NCBI RefSeq assembly: GCF_001267155.1
Contig: NZ_CP012357.1
Coordinates: forward strand, 434,001 to 498,000
Direction: 5' to 3'
Length of the DNA stretch: 64,000 bases
Origin: Spiroplasma litorale
GTDB taxonomy: Bacteria > Bacillota_I > Bacilli_A > Mycoplasmatales > Mycoplasmataceae
The position numbers and the translations under genes were made by a program. The notes under the pieces were generated by a model that ran no database searches, was not told the origin of the DNA, and saw nothing but the letters and a program-made list of their open reading frames with translations. Positions 40,927 to 52,878 of this stretch are shown piece by piece. Every line of letters begins with the position of its first letter. Positions within the stretch are counted from its first letter, which is position 1.

Positions 40927-43092
40927 ATGTCAAATTTAAAAAGAAACAATGCATTTTTAAAAATTAGAGATATTAGTATTGTTTTTAGAAACAAAGGAAA
41001 AAAATTAAAAGCAGTTAATGAAACAACAATAGATATTCAAAAAGGCGAAATCTTTGGTTTGGTTGGTGAATCTGGAAGTGGTAAAACAACTATTGCTAGA
41101 TCAATTGTAGGTGTACAAAAATTAAATGACGGTGCAATTTATATGAACGACGTAATTATTGCTGGTAGATCTGCAAGCCTTCATAAATTAAACTCTTCTA
41201 TAACTTTAAAATTAAAGGATTTTGAAAATAAAGTTTATTCAGTAACAAAATATTTAAAGTATTTATTGTTAGACTTAAAAAAAACATATGAAAATAATAA
41301 AAATTTATCTGAAATATCAAAAAAAGAATTTATAAAAAAAATAAACTTTGAAAAAATAGTTTTTATAGATGAGATGTATAAATTTAGTTTAAAAATTATA
41401 AATGAAATAGTAAAAAATCAAGAAAGGATAGTTAGGTTTGTAAAAAATATACATGTGCAAATTCCTAAAATCCCTTTAGAACTTGAAGAATCAATTTTAC
41501 ATAAACAAAATCAAGTAATTGATTTAATCGAAAGTATAAAAATAAAAGTTGAAGATATTTATAAAACAACTAATTCATTTATAGACAAAACAAAAGATAA
41601 AGAAAATGTAAATTATAATTTTCTAGATTTAATGAGTAACCTTTTTAAGAATATTGATTATGTTATTACAAATAATAAGGAGCTTATAAAAACAATAAAT
41701 AGTGCAAAAGTTATCCAATATGAAACTACTTTGTTAACAGCTCCTGTAAGAATTAAAGATAAAAAGTTACCAAGTTATTATAAAAAGGTTTATGTATCTA
41801 GAAAAGATTTTATTGAGGAGTGTCACTCCCAGTTAAATAAAATTAAAAATTCAAATGTTGACAATAAAGAAATAGAAATAATTAATACTTTTATTAGGGA
41901 CTTTTGATCTGAATCAAATATAAACTATTCAGTATGTAAAAAAATTATAAATTACTACAAATCAAATAAATTAAATTATGAGTTGTTAGATAAATTGATT
42001 TTGAAATTAAAAAATACAGATTATGAAAATAAAATAAAGGAGTTGGTTGCAAGTAGAAAAAAAATGAGTGATAAAGAAATAGCTTCATTAGATGAAGAAA
42101 TTAATTATATTATTAAAATTATAAAAAGAGATGTTGTTAAAGATGATGAATTATTAGATAAATATTTTTCATGAAAAAATATTAGCATAAATATGTCTGA
42201 TGATGAAATAAAAAATCTTAAACAATTTATTGAATTTTTAGAATTACCTTCGATAGATAAGTTAGTAAAAAAATCTTATGTATTCAAAACAACAAGTAAA
42301 AAAATTCAAAGAGAAAATAGAAGAAATATTCAAATGATATTTCAAGACCCAGGTTCTTCATTAAATGATAGAATGGCTGTTGAAGAAATTGTTGGTGAAG
42401 GGTTAATAAACTTTAAGGAATTATACAAGTCTGATGAAGTTAAACAAGAATATTTAAATTATTATAATCAAAACAATAATGTAAAAATAAATGATTATAA
42501 GAAGGTTAAATATAAAGATATTAAAAAATATCTAATATTAAAATCAATTAAATCAGTTGGATTACTGCCAGAGCATTTATCAAGGTATCCTCATGAATTT
42601 TCAGGAGGACAAAGACAAAGGATTGGTATAGCTAGGTCTCTTATTCTTAAACCAAAAATAATTGTCGCAGATGAGCCAATCTCTGCGTTGGATGTATCGA
42701 TAAGAGCTCAAGTATTAAACTTATTTAAAAAATTTCAAAAAGAACAAGAGATTACATTCATATTTGTAGCTCATGATTTAAGTGTTGTCAGATTTATAAC
42801 TGACAGGATCGCAGTTATATATCATGGTCAAATAGTTGAACTTGCTGAAGCGGATGAATTGTTTAAAAATCCAATTCATCCATATACAAAATCATTATTA
42901 TCAGCAATTCCTCAACCAGAGCCATCACTTGCTAAAAATAAAAAAAGTTTTATTTATGATCCAAGCAAAGAGCATTTTGATTATATATTCGACTTACCTC
43001 AATTTAAAGAAGTTGAGAAAAATCATTATGCTTATTTAAATGAGAGAGAATTTAATAACTATAAAAATATTAAAAAAAATAATGAAAGGTAA
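40927..43092 (+). CDS. oppF: Oligopeptide ABC transporter ATPase OppF with large insertion (721 aa)
   Basis: Second ABC ATPase of the Opp importer. Walker A GESGSGKTT is at 47-55. The Q-loop FQDPGSSLNDRM only comes at about 471, so nearly 380 residues are inserted at the same place as in OppD, again Lys-rich and helical. The signature FSGGQRQRIGIARSL and Walker B ADEPISALDVS follow. ATG 40927 is used because AGAAGG precedes it and the upstream in-frame ATT is within oppD. oppA begins 5 bases after the stop. Confidence 0.9.
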
Positions 43093-43097
43093 AATTT

Positions 43098-45344
43098 ATG
43101 AAAAAATTAATGTTATCACTAATGTCGCTATCAGTATTATCAGCGCCAGTTAGTGCTATAGTTTCTTGTGGTAATAAAGTACAAGATCCAGAAAAAACTT
43201 TAATAACAACTTTTTCAGCAAACCCAAATAACTGAGTTACTGCTCAAAGTATGAGGGCATGAGATTTTGAGTTTTTAGCAAATACAAATGCTAACCCATT
43301 ATCAACTGACCAATATGGAAGAGAATATGGTGACTTATTTGAACCAGTTGATTATAAAAAAGATAATAAAGTAGGAACAGAGTCAAACTCATCTAAGACA
43401 TGGGTTTATAAACTTAGAAGTAATGCAACTTGAAGTGATTATAAAGGAAATAAAGTCTCAGATATAACAGTTAATGACTTTTTAAACACAGCTAAATATG
43501 TTTTAAACCCTAGCAATAATGCTGAGGTTTATCCATTGTGAGCAGAATTTATAAAAGGCGCTGCTGAGATATATAACCTAGCGAATAAACCATCTGCAAA
43601 TTTTGATGAAATATTTGAAAGTAATAAAAGTAAATTAGGTTTAAAAGTAAATGAATCAACTAGAGAAGTTACATTTGAACTTGAAAAATCAGCGCCATAT
43701 TTTGAAACACTACTTACTTATTCAGTGTTTTCACCAATACATAGTCAAGTATTAGTTGACTCAACAATAAATAAAGACTATAGAAAAGGATACTATTCAG
43801 GTGCATTTGTTCCATCTGAATATGTTCAAGATAGTAAAATGGTATTAGATAAAAACCAAAATTATCATTTTGCCGATAAAACTAATTTAGACAGAGTTAG
43901 ATATTTATTTAACAAAGGACCTGCTTCTACTTCTAGAGAATTGTATAAAGCTGGAACAATAAACAGTTTTACACTAAATGCAAACGATGCAAGTGGTTGA
44001 TCACAATATGTTGGAGAAGAAGTAAGTGCTCCTAAAAAAACACCAGGTATGGTTAAATATACTGATTCTCCAAATACAGTATCTTCAATGGCATTGTACT
44101 TTAACTACTTAAATAGTGAATATTTAAGTGGATCTGCTGATGATAAAGCTAGAACTTTAAATTCATCAAGATTATTACAATACTCAAAAACTAGAGAGTT
44201 TATAGCATCTGCATTAGATAGAACAAAATTTGTTACTTATTATTCAAAACCATATGATAAAGGACATGAAAATATATCATCACAATTAAGAAATACATAT
44301 GTTCCTGGCGAAGGATTTGTAAGTGATGAAACAGGTAAAAGTTATCAAGATATATTTGCAAACTCTTATAACAAAATATTATCACCAGAAAGTTCTGTAA
44401 AAGGTTCTGACTTGGCTGATGGTGTTGACTTTTTAAGAAATAGAGTATATGGGGAACAAGTAGTAAATGATAAAAACCAATTAAAAGTAGCTCGTCAAAA
44501 AAAAGCCCAAGAATTAAAAAGTGAAGTTATAGACAAAGACGAAGTACTTAAAAAAGCTTCAGGAAAAATAAAATTAATCGCTTTACAAAACCCAGTCTTA
44601 TCAAACACAAGTGGTAAATACTTACACGATATGTATACTGAATTTAATGAAATACCTGATAACCCAATAGAAATAGTTGAAAAAACACCAACTACAGATA
44701 CTGAGTATAACCAATTAAAATCTAATGGTAAAATGGACCTTGAATTTAGTGGTTGAAGCCCTGATTATGCTGATCCAATGACATATCTAGGAACAATAAA
44801 ATTGGGTGGTGACCTTGATTTATATATAGGTCTTTCAAGATTGTTTAATTTCCAAACATATGAAGATATAAAAGGGGATGGAGATGCTAAAAAAGCATAT
44901 GAATCTCTAAAAAGTAAAAATAAAGAAGAGTTTGAAAAAATTGTTGTAGAAGATGAAACAGGAGTATCAGATCTATTTGTTGATAGATTTAATTTCACTA
45001 AAAACTTAGAAGATTATGATAAAAATAATGTTGATACATCAAAAAGTTCAGTAAGATATTCTAAACTTTCAGAACTAGAAGTTGAAACACTTTATAAAGA
45101 TACATTTATGTTACCAGTCTATAGAAGTGCACCTGCGATGACATTTTCAATATCTCCTTCTACACCATTTAGATTGTCAAGAACTGGTTATGGTACAAGT
45201 CAATATAAATTATTTAACTATAACTTTGACAAAACAAAACTTTCTTATGAAGAAATAGAAAAATTAAGAGAAGAATATCTAGCTAAAAAAGAAGAAGTTT
45301 CAAAAGATAAAACTAAATATCAAGACCCAGATATATGATCTTAA
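43098..45344 (+). CDS. oppA: Oligopeptide-binding lipoprotein OppA (748 aa)
   Basis: Family 5 solute-binding lipoprotein. The signal peptide ends in SAIVSC with Cys24. The mature part begins with TLITTFSANPNNWVTAQSM, and the SBP family 5 order follows: TWVYKLRSNATWSDYKG near residues 99-115, VNDFLNTAKYVL, and in the last third GWSPDYADPMTYL followed by LFNFQTYEDIKGDGDAKKAYESL. It is placed last in the operon, unlike many bacteria. Typical mollicute size. A terminator follows. Confidence 0.9.
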
Positions 45345-45349
45345 TATTT

Positions 45350-45377
45350 AAACAAACTTTAATAAGTTTGTTTTTTT
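45350..45377 (+). terminator. Intrinsic terminator of the opp operon
   Basis: AAACAAACTT (45350-45359) and AAGTTTGTTT (45364-45373) then a T run. Confidence 0.88.
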
Positions 45378-45490
45378 ATTTTCCATTATAAAAAATATGA
45401 AATCTTTTATAAAACTTATAATTATAGGTATTTATTTTTTAAATAAAAATAACAATAATATATTTAAACATATTAATACAATTTTAATTC

Positions 45491-45519
45491 TTTTATAAAT
45501 TAACCATACATTGTATAAT
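45491..45519 (+). promoter_or_regulatory. Promoter of the sucrose operon
   Basis: TATAAT at 45514-45519 with a weak -35-like TTTTAT at 45491-45496 and a 17-base spacer, 26 bases before gntR. Confidence 0.55.
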
Positions 45520-45529
45520 TAATTCAATG
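45509..45529 (+). promoter_or_regulatory. Candidate GntR operator
   Basis: CATTG and CAATG are inverted around 11 A/T bases (21 bases in total), spanning the -10 box of the gntR-scr promoter. Position and symmetry fit an autoregulatory site for the GntR/UTRA repressor encoded next. Confidence 0.45.
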
Positions 45530-45545
45530 ATAAGGATAAAAATTA

Positions 45546-46244
45546 ATGGATAAAAAGTGAGAAATTGTATTTGATTATTTGATGTATTTAATTCGTGAAA
45601 ATAAAGTGCATCCAGGTGAAGTTTTACCAAGTCAAAATATGTTAAAAACAAAGTTTAAATATTCTGAACAACCAATAAGAATTGCATTCAATAAATTAAT
45701 TGAACTTAAAATTGTTAAACCTGTTAATGGTAAAGGGTTTGTTGTTCAAGACAAGATTACTAACAATTTGTTATTTAGTTTTAGGGAATTATTTCCAGAT
45801 TCTATTAATAAATACATATATTTTAGTGAAGTAATTTGTGATAAAAATTTGTCGCTAGAAAGTGGTTATTTAGAAAATTCAATTCTATATAAAATTAAAT
45901 GCATTAGATGATCAAATAGCAATAAAATAATACTATTTCAAATTAGTTATGTCCTTAAAGATAAATATTTAGGTTTAACCCTTAAACTTTTAAATGAAAA
46001 AGGTTTAATGAATTTTATAGAAAATAAAACAAATTCAATTGTTAGTCATGCAACTAAAAAAATATTATACACAAAACATTTACAAGAAGTAATATCTGAA
46101 TTTGAAGAAATGGATAGTGATTTAGAAGGTTTAATACTTGATCAAGGAAGAGTTTATGATATTTTTGGAGAAATACTTGAATTCAGAAAAAGTTATTATA
46201 AAGCTGAACAATTTGAATGAAACTTTGTTGAGTGAAGAAAATAA
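45546..46244 (+). CDS. GntR-family sugar operon repressor (232 aa)
   Basis: DNA-binding regulator with an N-terminal winged helix of the GntR type (residues about 5-75: VHPGEVLPSQNMLKTKFKYSEQPIRIAFNKLIELKIVKPVNGKGFVV) and a C-terminal UTRA effector domain, as in TreR. It probably senses sucrose-6-phosphate or a similar sugar phosphate and controls the scrA-scrB-scrK genes behind it. ATG 45546 follows AAGGATAAAA. Five TGA codons are Trp. The next gene begins 21 bases later. Confidence 0.87.
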
Positions 46245-46265
46245 TTATATTTAGAAAGGAAATCT

Positions 46266-48170
46266 ATGAAGAAAGTAAATTATGCTGAAGAAGCCAAAAG
46301 GTTTTATGAGGCAGTTGGCGGAAAAGAAAATGTTAGTTCATATTTACATTGTGTAACAAGATTAAGATTTAACGTAATTGATAAAGACAAAGTGGATATT
46401 AACAAAATTAAAGAATCACCAATTGCAAAAGGTACCAACTGAACACAAAATCAGTTACAAATAATTTTGGGTACAGGTGTTGTTGAAACTGTTTATGGTG
46501 AAGTACAGAAAATATATAAAAAACTTGAAAATAATGATAATTTAGAATCAACTAATAAAAAAGAAAGTTATGAAGACTTTAAATTAAAAGCAAAAGCAAA
46601 CAAAGAAGCCATAAGAAATAAAGGCGGTAAGTTTGCTTGAATACAGTTAAGTATGAAAGCTCTAGGAGATATATTTTTACCAATTATTCCAGCAATTGTA
46701 GCTGCTGGATTAGCAATGGGTGTTGCGGCAACATTCCAAATGATTTTTAAATATAATTCAAGTTCCTTAATGGGAAAAATAATTGAAATTATCACAAAGA
46801 CTGCATTTAGTTCTTTATCAGTTTTGGTTTGTTGATCAACTGTAAAAAAATTTGGTGGAAGTCCAGTGCTAGGTATAATAATTGGACTTATGCTTATAAG
46901 CCCACTATTACCTGATAAAGGTGCAATAGCAACGTGAAATGCACAAGAAGAATTTAGAAAATCATTTGAAGGTGATGGTTGAGAAAAAGTTTGAGAAACA
47001 ACAACAGGATTATCAATTATACCAGAAACAACCCCAATAAAACTTGGGTTTATACCTATAACTGGATATCAAGGATCTGTTTTACCAGCATTGATTATAG
47101 GAATTGGTGTTGCATATCTTGAAAGATGAATTAAAACTTGAATGCCAAAATCAGTAAATATTATTTTTACACCATTTTTAACTATTGTAGTTTCTATATT
47201 AGTTGCGCTTATAGTTTTAGGGCCACTATTATTACAGGTTGAACAAGGAATATTAATTGCCACTACTGCTATTTTAAAATTACCATTTGGAATTGGAACG
47301 GGTATTGTAGCTGGTATTTTACAAGCTATAGTTATAACAGGTTGTCATCAAATCCTTCAAGGATTAGAAATGCAACTTGTTATTCAAGGTAATATTCCAG
47401 ATGCTACTGGACATATGACTGGATCAATATTTAATGCCATCTGAACAGCATCAATAATTTCGCAAGGTGGAGCTGCATTAGCTGTTGCATTAAAATCAAA
47501 ATCAAAACAACATAGAAATTTAGGAATATCTTCTGTAATATCGACTGCATTTGGTATAACAGAACCTGCAATTTTTGGGGTTAATTTACCTAAAATAAAA
47601 CCATTTATATATGCATTGGTCGGTGGTTTTGCAGGTGGATTATTTGCAGGAATATTTAGTGTTACTTGTAAAGGTATGGGGGTAACTGTATTACCAGGTC
47701 TACTTTTATATACAGGTAATATTAAAAACTTACTTCTTATAATTGTTGTTAATTTATTATCATTCGGTGTAGCATTTGCATTAACATTTTTCTTTTATTG
47801 AGAAGCAGGGAAAAAAGTTACACAAAAAAACATTGATTCATTTAAAATAAAATTTGAAAACTTTAAAAATCAATTATCTACTTTTAAAACACAAACAAGT
47901 ATTGCTAATCATGAGTTGAAAATTAAGAAAATGGAAACATCTTTAGAAAAATTGAAGAAAAAAGAAGAAAAACTAAATAATGATAAAGAAAAGTATGATA
48001 ATTATATAAAAGAGGTTAGAGAGTTAAGAGCTAAAGAAAAAGCTGAAGCTAAAAAAGAAAAAGAAGATAAATTAGCTCATAAAAAAAGGATTAGCGAACT
48101 TAAGACTGACCCTTTAAAATGAAAAGAATATAAAGAAAATCTTAAAAAGGAAAGAAAAAAGAATAAATAA
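46266..48170 (+). CDS. scrA: Sucrose-type PTS EIIBC with coiled-coil tail (634 aa)
   Basis: Membrane transporter that phosphorylates its sugar during uptake. The N-terminal IIB domain has the phospho-cysteine Cys29 in YLHCVTRLRF. The IIC domain follows (residues about 120-520) with GYQGSVLPALIIGIGVAYLERW, VITGCHQILQGLEMQL and FGITEPAIFGVN, the sucrose/trehalose EIIC pattern. No IIA domain is attached. After the last helix, some 110 residues form a Lys/Glu coiled coil (about 521-634) that is not a normal part of the family. The sucrose assignment rests on the adjacent hydrolase and kinase. Confidence 0.88.
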
Positions 48171-48183
48171 AAAAGGTGATTAT

Positions 48184-49635
48184 ATGAATTGAGAAAAACA
48201 TAGCATTATAAATGAATCAAATCTTGAGTATTTTCAAGAACTTCACGATAAAAAAGAAAAAGATTGATATAATAATCAATTTCATTTAACTGGTTTTTGT
48301 GGTTCAACAAATGATCCAAATGGTTTAGCATATTTTAATGGTCAATATTACATATTTATGCAAAATTGTCCATTTAGTATATATCATTATAATAAATCAT
48401 GAGCTTTATACACAACTACAGATTTTATCAATTATACTTATGAAGGAATTACCTTAACTCCGTCTAATAAATATGATAAAGATGGTGTATTTTCAGGAAG
48501 TGCTTATGTAAACAAAAATGGTGATCTAGGAATTTATTACACTGGTAATATAAAATTCAATGCTGTTGATAGAACTAGCTATACTTTAAAAGCTTTTATA
48601 GATTTAAAAAATAAAATTGTACAAAAAGAATTATTGTTTGAATGTGACTTAACTAAATACACTGGGCATTTTAGAGATCCAGTTGTTTTTGAAAAAAATA
48701 ATAAATTATTTATGATTAATGGAGCACAAACAATAGAAAAACAAGGAATTTTAAGTTTATATGAATTTAAAAACAACAGTTGAGTTTATTTAAAAGATGT
48801 AGAATTGGATGAAGGCCAAAGTGAAAACTCTTATATGGTTGAATGTCCAAATTATTTTCAAATAAAAGATAAAGAATATGTATTTGCGTGTTTTGAACAA
48901 GATGCTCCATTAGTTGAAGGAAGTCATTTTGTAAAATATAGAGAAGTAAAAATAGATGAAAAGGGCGATTTTAGTTTTCTTAGTGATCTAAAAAAAATTG
49001 ATTTAGGTTTTGATTTTTATGCACCACAAGTTTTTGCAAACGTTAAAGATAGAGTTATTATGCTAGGTTGATTAGGTAACTCTAAATCAAATCCATTCCC
49101 ACCAGAATTAACCACATGAAGTAACAACCTGACTATCCCTAGACAATTAACTACAAAAAATAATCAACTTTACCAATATCCAATTAAAGAAATTGATAAT
49201 TTAAGAGAAAATGAAATAACTTCATCTAATAATGTGTACAAATATGATAAGGGAATTGTTGAAATAGTGTCTGATAACATTAACAATAAAGACTTTAGTA
49301 TTTATTTAAAAAGCGAAAATAAAGAATTAAAAATTTCAAATTATAATAAAAATTTTGTTATTGATAGAAGTAATATGGACTATAATGATATTGAAAACCT
49401 ACCTCCAAAAATTGATTTTAATAACTTAGAAATTGAATCTTTAAGAATTTTGGTGGATAGAAGTTGCATAGAAATATTTGTTAATGAAGGTCAACAAGCA
49501 ATTTCTGTTAAGTTTTTTATAAAAAATCATAATATAGTTGATATTGAAAACCTAAAAGCGAGTGTCTTTCAATTAAAACCATATAAATATAAATGAAATA
49601 ACATAATTTTTGAAAACAAGTTAAAGGAAGTTTAA
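48184..49635 (+). CDS. scrB: Sucrose-6-phosphate hydrolase, GH32 (483 aa)
   Basis: Cytosolic glycoside hydrolase splitting sucrose-6-phosphate into glucose-6-phosphate and fructose. The GH32 motifs are present: nucleophile Asp44 in STNDPNG, FSGSA, FRDP in HFRDPVVF and the acid/base Glu in MVECPNYF. The C-terminal beta-sandwich contains LRILVDRSCIEIFVNEGQQ. The start ATG 48184 follows AAAAGGTGA. About a dozen TGA-Trp codons. scrK starts 3 bases after the stop. Confidence 0.92.
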
Positions 49636-49637
49636 AA

Positions 49638-50564
49638 ATGAAAAAAATTGTATCTATTGGTGAAGTTTTAATGGATGTATATTCAGATGAAAATGGTGTA
49701 AAAGCAGAAGTGGGTGGAGCTAGTTTTAATGTATCTTGTTCAATAGCTGCTCTTGGAACAAATGAAAGTTACTTTATGGGTAGTTTAGGGAATGATGAAT
49801 ATAAAGATGAAATACTAAAATATGTAGATAAATATGACGTGAAAAAAGATTTTATTCAAAATTCAAATAAACCAACAACAATTGCAAAAGTAACTTTAGA
49901 TGAAAATAAGGAAAGATTCTTTCAATTTATCAGAAATAGTGATGCTGAGTTTGATTTAAATAAATACAAAAATGATGAACTTAATAAAATTGATTTAATC
50001 CATTTTGGAAGTGCAACAGGTTTTTTAGAAGGCAATTTAAAAAAATCATATTCAATGTTGTTGGAGCTTGCTGTTAGAAATAATATCAAAATATCTTTCG
50101 ACCCAAACTTCAGAGATAAGCTTTGAACAACTCCTAATGAAGTTGAAGAATTTAAAACTCATTGTAAAAAATATATTGAATCAGCTGATTTGATTAAACT
50201 TAGCGATGAAGAACTAATCCTTGTAACAGGAATAGAAGATGAGGTAAAAGCCTTAGAACATTTAATTAAACTTAATAATAAAAGTCTAATTTGTATAACT
50301 CGTGGATGTGAAGATACAATGTGTGTTTGAAACGGTGAAATATTATATGTTCCAGTAAAGATTTGTGATAATCTTGTTGACACAACTGGAGCTGGTGATG
50401 CATTTATATCAAACTTAATTAATGAATACGTTAATGAAAATATAAATCAAAACTCTTCTAAAGAAAAAATAATAGACATTGTTTCTAAATCAAATATATT
50501 TGCAAATAATGCAGTTAGATATATTGGTGCAATAACATTTTTAGATAATTTAAATAAAGAATAA
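49638..50564 (+). CDS. scrK: Fructokinase, PfkB family (308 aa)
   Basis: Phosphorylates the fructose released by the GH32 hydrolase. The substrate-binding GGASFNVSCSIAALG is near residues 29-43, FDPNFRDKLW near 154, and the anion hole and catalytic base are in DTTGAGDAF (residues 248-256, base Asp254). ATG 49638 follows AAAGGAAG. Last gene of the sucrose operon, with a hairpin at its stop. Confidence 0.92.
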
Positions 50565-50580
50565 TTTCTTTATTTTTTTG
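50556..50580 (+). terminator. Intrinsic terminator of the sucrose operon
   Basis: AAAGAA and TTCTTT arms around the stop codon, then TATTTTTTT. A short stem, but a long T run. Confidence 0.6.
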
Positions 50581-50620
50581 TTTAGAATGATAAAATACTT
50601 TTATACAAGCAGACACTTAT

Positions 50621-51130
50621 TTGAGAATTTTACCGCATGAACTCTTAAAATATGCACCAGATAATACACTTACAGCACTTAGAAAAGAATTTGGTATGTA
50701 TGATTATTGCTTAAATGTAAATCCTAATAACCGTGCGATGCAACCATTTTTAGATTTAGGTAGAAATTATTTTAATCTATTATTATCATTTTGAATAAAG
50801 GAAATGAAGTCAAGAAATCATTATGTAAATAGCTTTCATTTATGTTACTCGATTAATAATGATTTTGTTGATGTAACTACTGACGAATATTTACTTTTAG
50901 AATGTATTATTCAATGAGATTTAAAACAATTTATTCCTTACAATACTGTAAAATCATGATTTGAAATTGCAAATCTTTTTATAACTATTGATTTAGATCA
51001 ATATAATTTTTTTTGTGAATATTATAAAGAAAATTATATGGGAATTAATGATAAAGGTAAGTTAAAACCCAAACAATTAGATATAATAAAAGTAATTGAC
51101 TTTATTAAAAATAATATTAATAATAAATAG
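50621..51130 (+). CDS. Unknown protein upstream of nuclease-helicase, start unclear (about 169 aa)
   Basis: The frame is open from 50594 to TAG 51128-51130 with three TGA-Trp codons. It has plausible protein character (HELLKYAPDNTLTALRKEFGMYDY, then FLDLGRNYFNLLLSFWIKEMKSRNHYV and YLLLECIIQWDLKQFIPY). No ATG precedes 50690 in frame; TTG 50621 is my best guess. There is no recognisable ribosome-binding site, so the 5' end may be lost or frameshifted. No family recognised. It ends 20 bases before the DUF2075-type gene, suggesting a shared role. Confidence 0.55.
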
Positions 51131-51150
51131 TTTAAAGATGGGAATTTTTT

Positions 51151-52806
51151 ATGATATGTTATAAAAATAATATAAAACAATTTATAGATGATATTCTTTG
51201 AAAAGATTTTGAACAAATATTCCCAGATATATATAAAAATGCATCTGAAGGCGAAATTTCATCATGAAAAGTTTCGTTAAAAGAATTATGAAACGTTATT
51301 ATACTGTCAAATCTAAATGAAAATGTAGATATTTATTTAGAATATAAGTTTGAATTTAGTGAATCTAGATGTGATGCTATAATAGTTGGTAAAGTTAATG
51401 AAGTAGAAAAAGTTGCAATTATTGAATTGAAACAACACTCAAACTTTATGAGAATTAATAAAGAGAATGATATTTTATTAAGAAAAGGAACTGAAGAATT
51501 TGGTTATTTAGGATCACAAATAATTAGATATATTAATTTTTTTAATACAATTTCAACAAATAATAATCCAGACTTTTGCTTTGAAATTATTGGAATAGCT
51601 TACTTACATGATTTAAAAAAAGAAATAGCAGATAAGAAAAAACTTAATATTAATAATAACGATTGAATAGTTAAAGATAACAAACTAAAATTTTTTTTTA
51701 AAAATGAAAAAATAGAGTTTTCAAAATACTTGTCAAATTTATTTAAAGATGCTAAAAGAAGTGAATTTATTAACGACTATGAAAAAACAAAATATTTGAG
51801 AGGTTATAAAACAACGTCTGTTTTAAAAAATAAAATTAATGATAAGGAAATTATATTAACTGATAAGCAAGTTAAAATTGCAAAAGAAATTAAAACAGTT
51901 GTTAAAGCACCAGATAATAATAAAAAATTATTTATAATTGAAGGTGATGCGGGTACTGGAAAAACTATTTTTTTATACTATTTATTTTTATACTTTAAAA
52001 ATATTAATAAGTATAAAGATGTTAGTTATATTATGGCAAGAAACCATACGTATGTAAAAAATGTAAACGCTCATTTAGCAGAAGGTTACAAATTTAAACC
52101 ATCAAGTTACATAGAAAAAAAATTTAAAAAACAAAACCAAATTATGTTGTTAGATGAAGCCCAAAGAATTACAATGAATCAAATTATTAAAGCAATGGAA
52201 TATTCTAAGGCAGTTATATTATGTATGGATGAAAAACAAAAAATAAATTCTAGAGACAATGTTACAAAAAAATGAATTATTAATCAATTCAAAGAAAAAT
52301 ATCCAGATGGAACTTGTTTTGAATATAAGTTAGATAATAAAATTAGGTTTTTAAATAATATAGAATATATATCAATGGTTGATTCTTTGTTTTCAGAATC
52401 TGATAATTATATTAATAATTTAAAATCAAACATAAAGTTATTTAATAATCAAAGTAAAATGCATCAAGAATTAATAGAGTTAGCTTCAAGTAATAAAAAT
52501 CTAGCAATAAAAGCTTTTAGTGTTGATGATAACGATAAATTATTTGAAGTTAATTGATTAAATTCACATTATAGAATGAATGAAATTGCAAGTATTTATT
52601 ATGTTCATGGTTTAGAAGTTGATTATGTGATTATATATTTATCTAAAAATATAAAAATTAATAATTGTAATTATATTTCTTTTAAAAATAAAATAAAAAC
52701 GAATAGATTAAGAACGCTTCTAACAAGAGCTCTTGTAGGAGCATATATATATTGTGAAGATGAAAATTTATATAAAATTATTGATAAAAAATTAAATCCA
52801 AATTAA
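51151..52806 (+). CDS. PD-(D/E)xK-like nuclease fused to DUF2075/Schlafen-type helicase (551 aa)
   Basis: The N-terminal region (residues about 1-200) has the DUF2075-protein pattern SSWKVSLKELW, then CDAIIVG with Asp75 and AIIELKQ with Glu92 and Lys94, spaced as in PD-(D/E)xK nucleases. The C-terminal motor has Walker A EGDAGTGKTIFLYYL (Lys271), Walker B LLDEAQRI, CMDEKQ, HGLEVDYVI and a motif VI-like LLTRALVGAY. This organisation is known from P-loop proteins near restriction or phage-defence genes. ATG 51151 is the best start; its ribosome-binding site is weak. Several TGA-Trp codons. Confidence 0.8.
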
Positions 52807-52821
52807 TTTAAACACTTTTAA

Positions 52822-52850
52822 TGTAAATTATAAAGTTTATATTGTATAAT
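52822..52850 (+). promoter_or_regulatory. Promoter of the J-domain-like gene
   Basis: TATAAT at 52845-52850 preceded by ATTG, with a weak -35 TGTAAA at 52822-52827 and a 17-base spacer. Confidence 0.5.
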
Positions 52851-52878
52851 TTTAACAATATATAGGTTGAAAGAAAAT

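Noticed and set aside
50587-50660. ORF from ATG 50587 as the 5' part of the unknown gene upstream of the helicase
   Set aside because: It is in another frame, only about 24 codons long and shows no similarity to a continuation of that protein.
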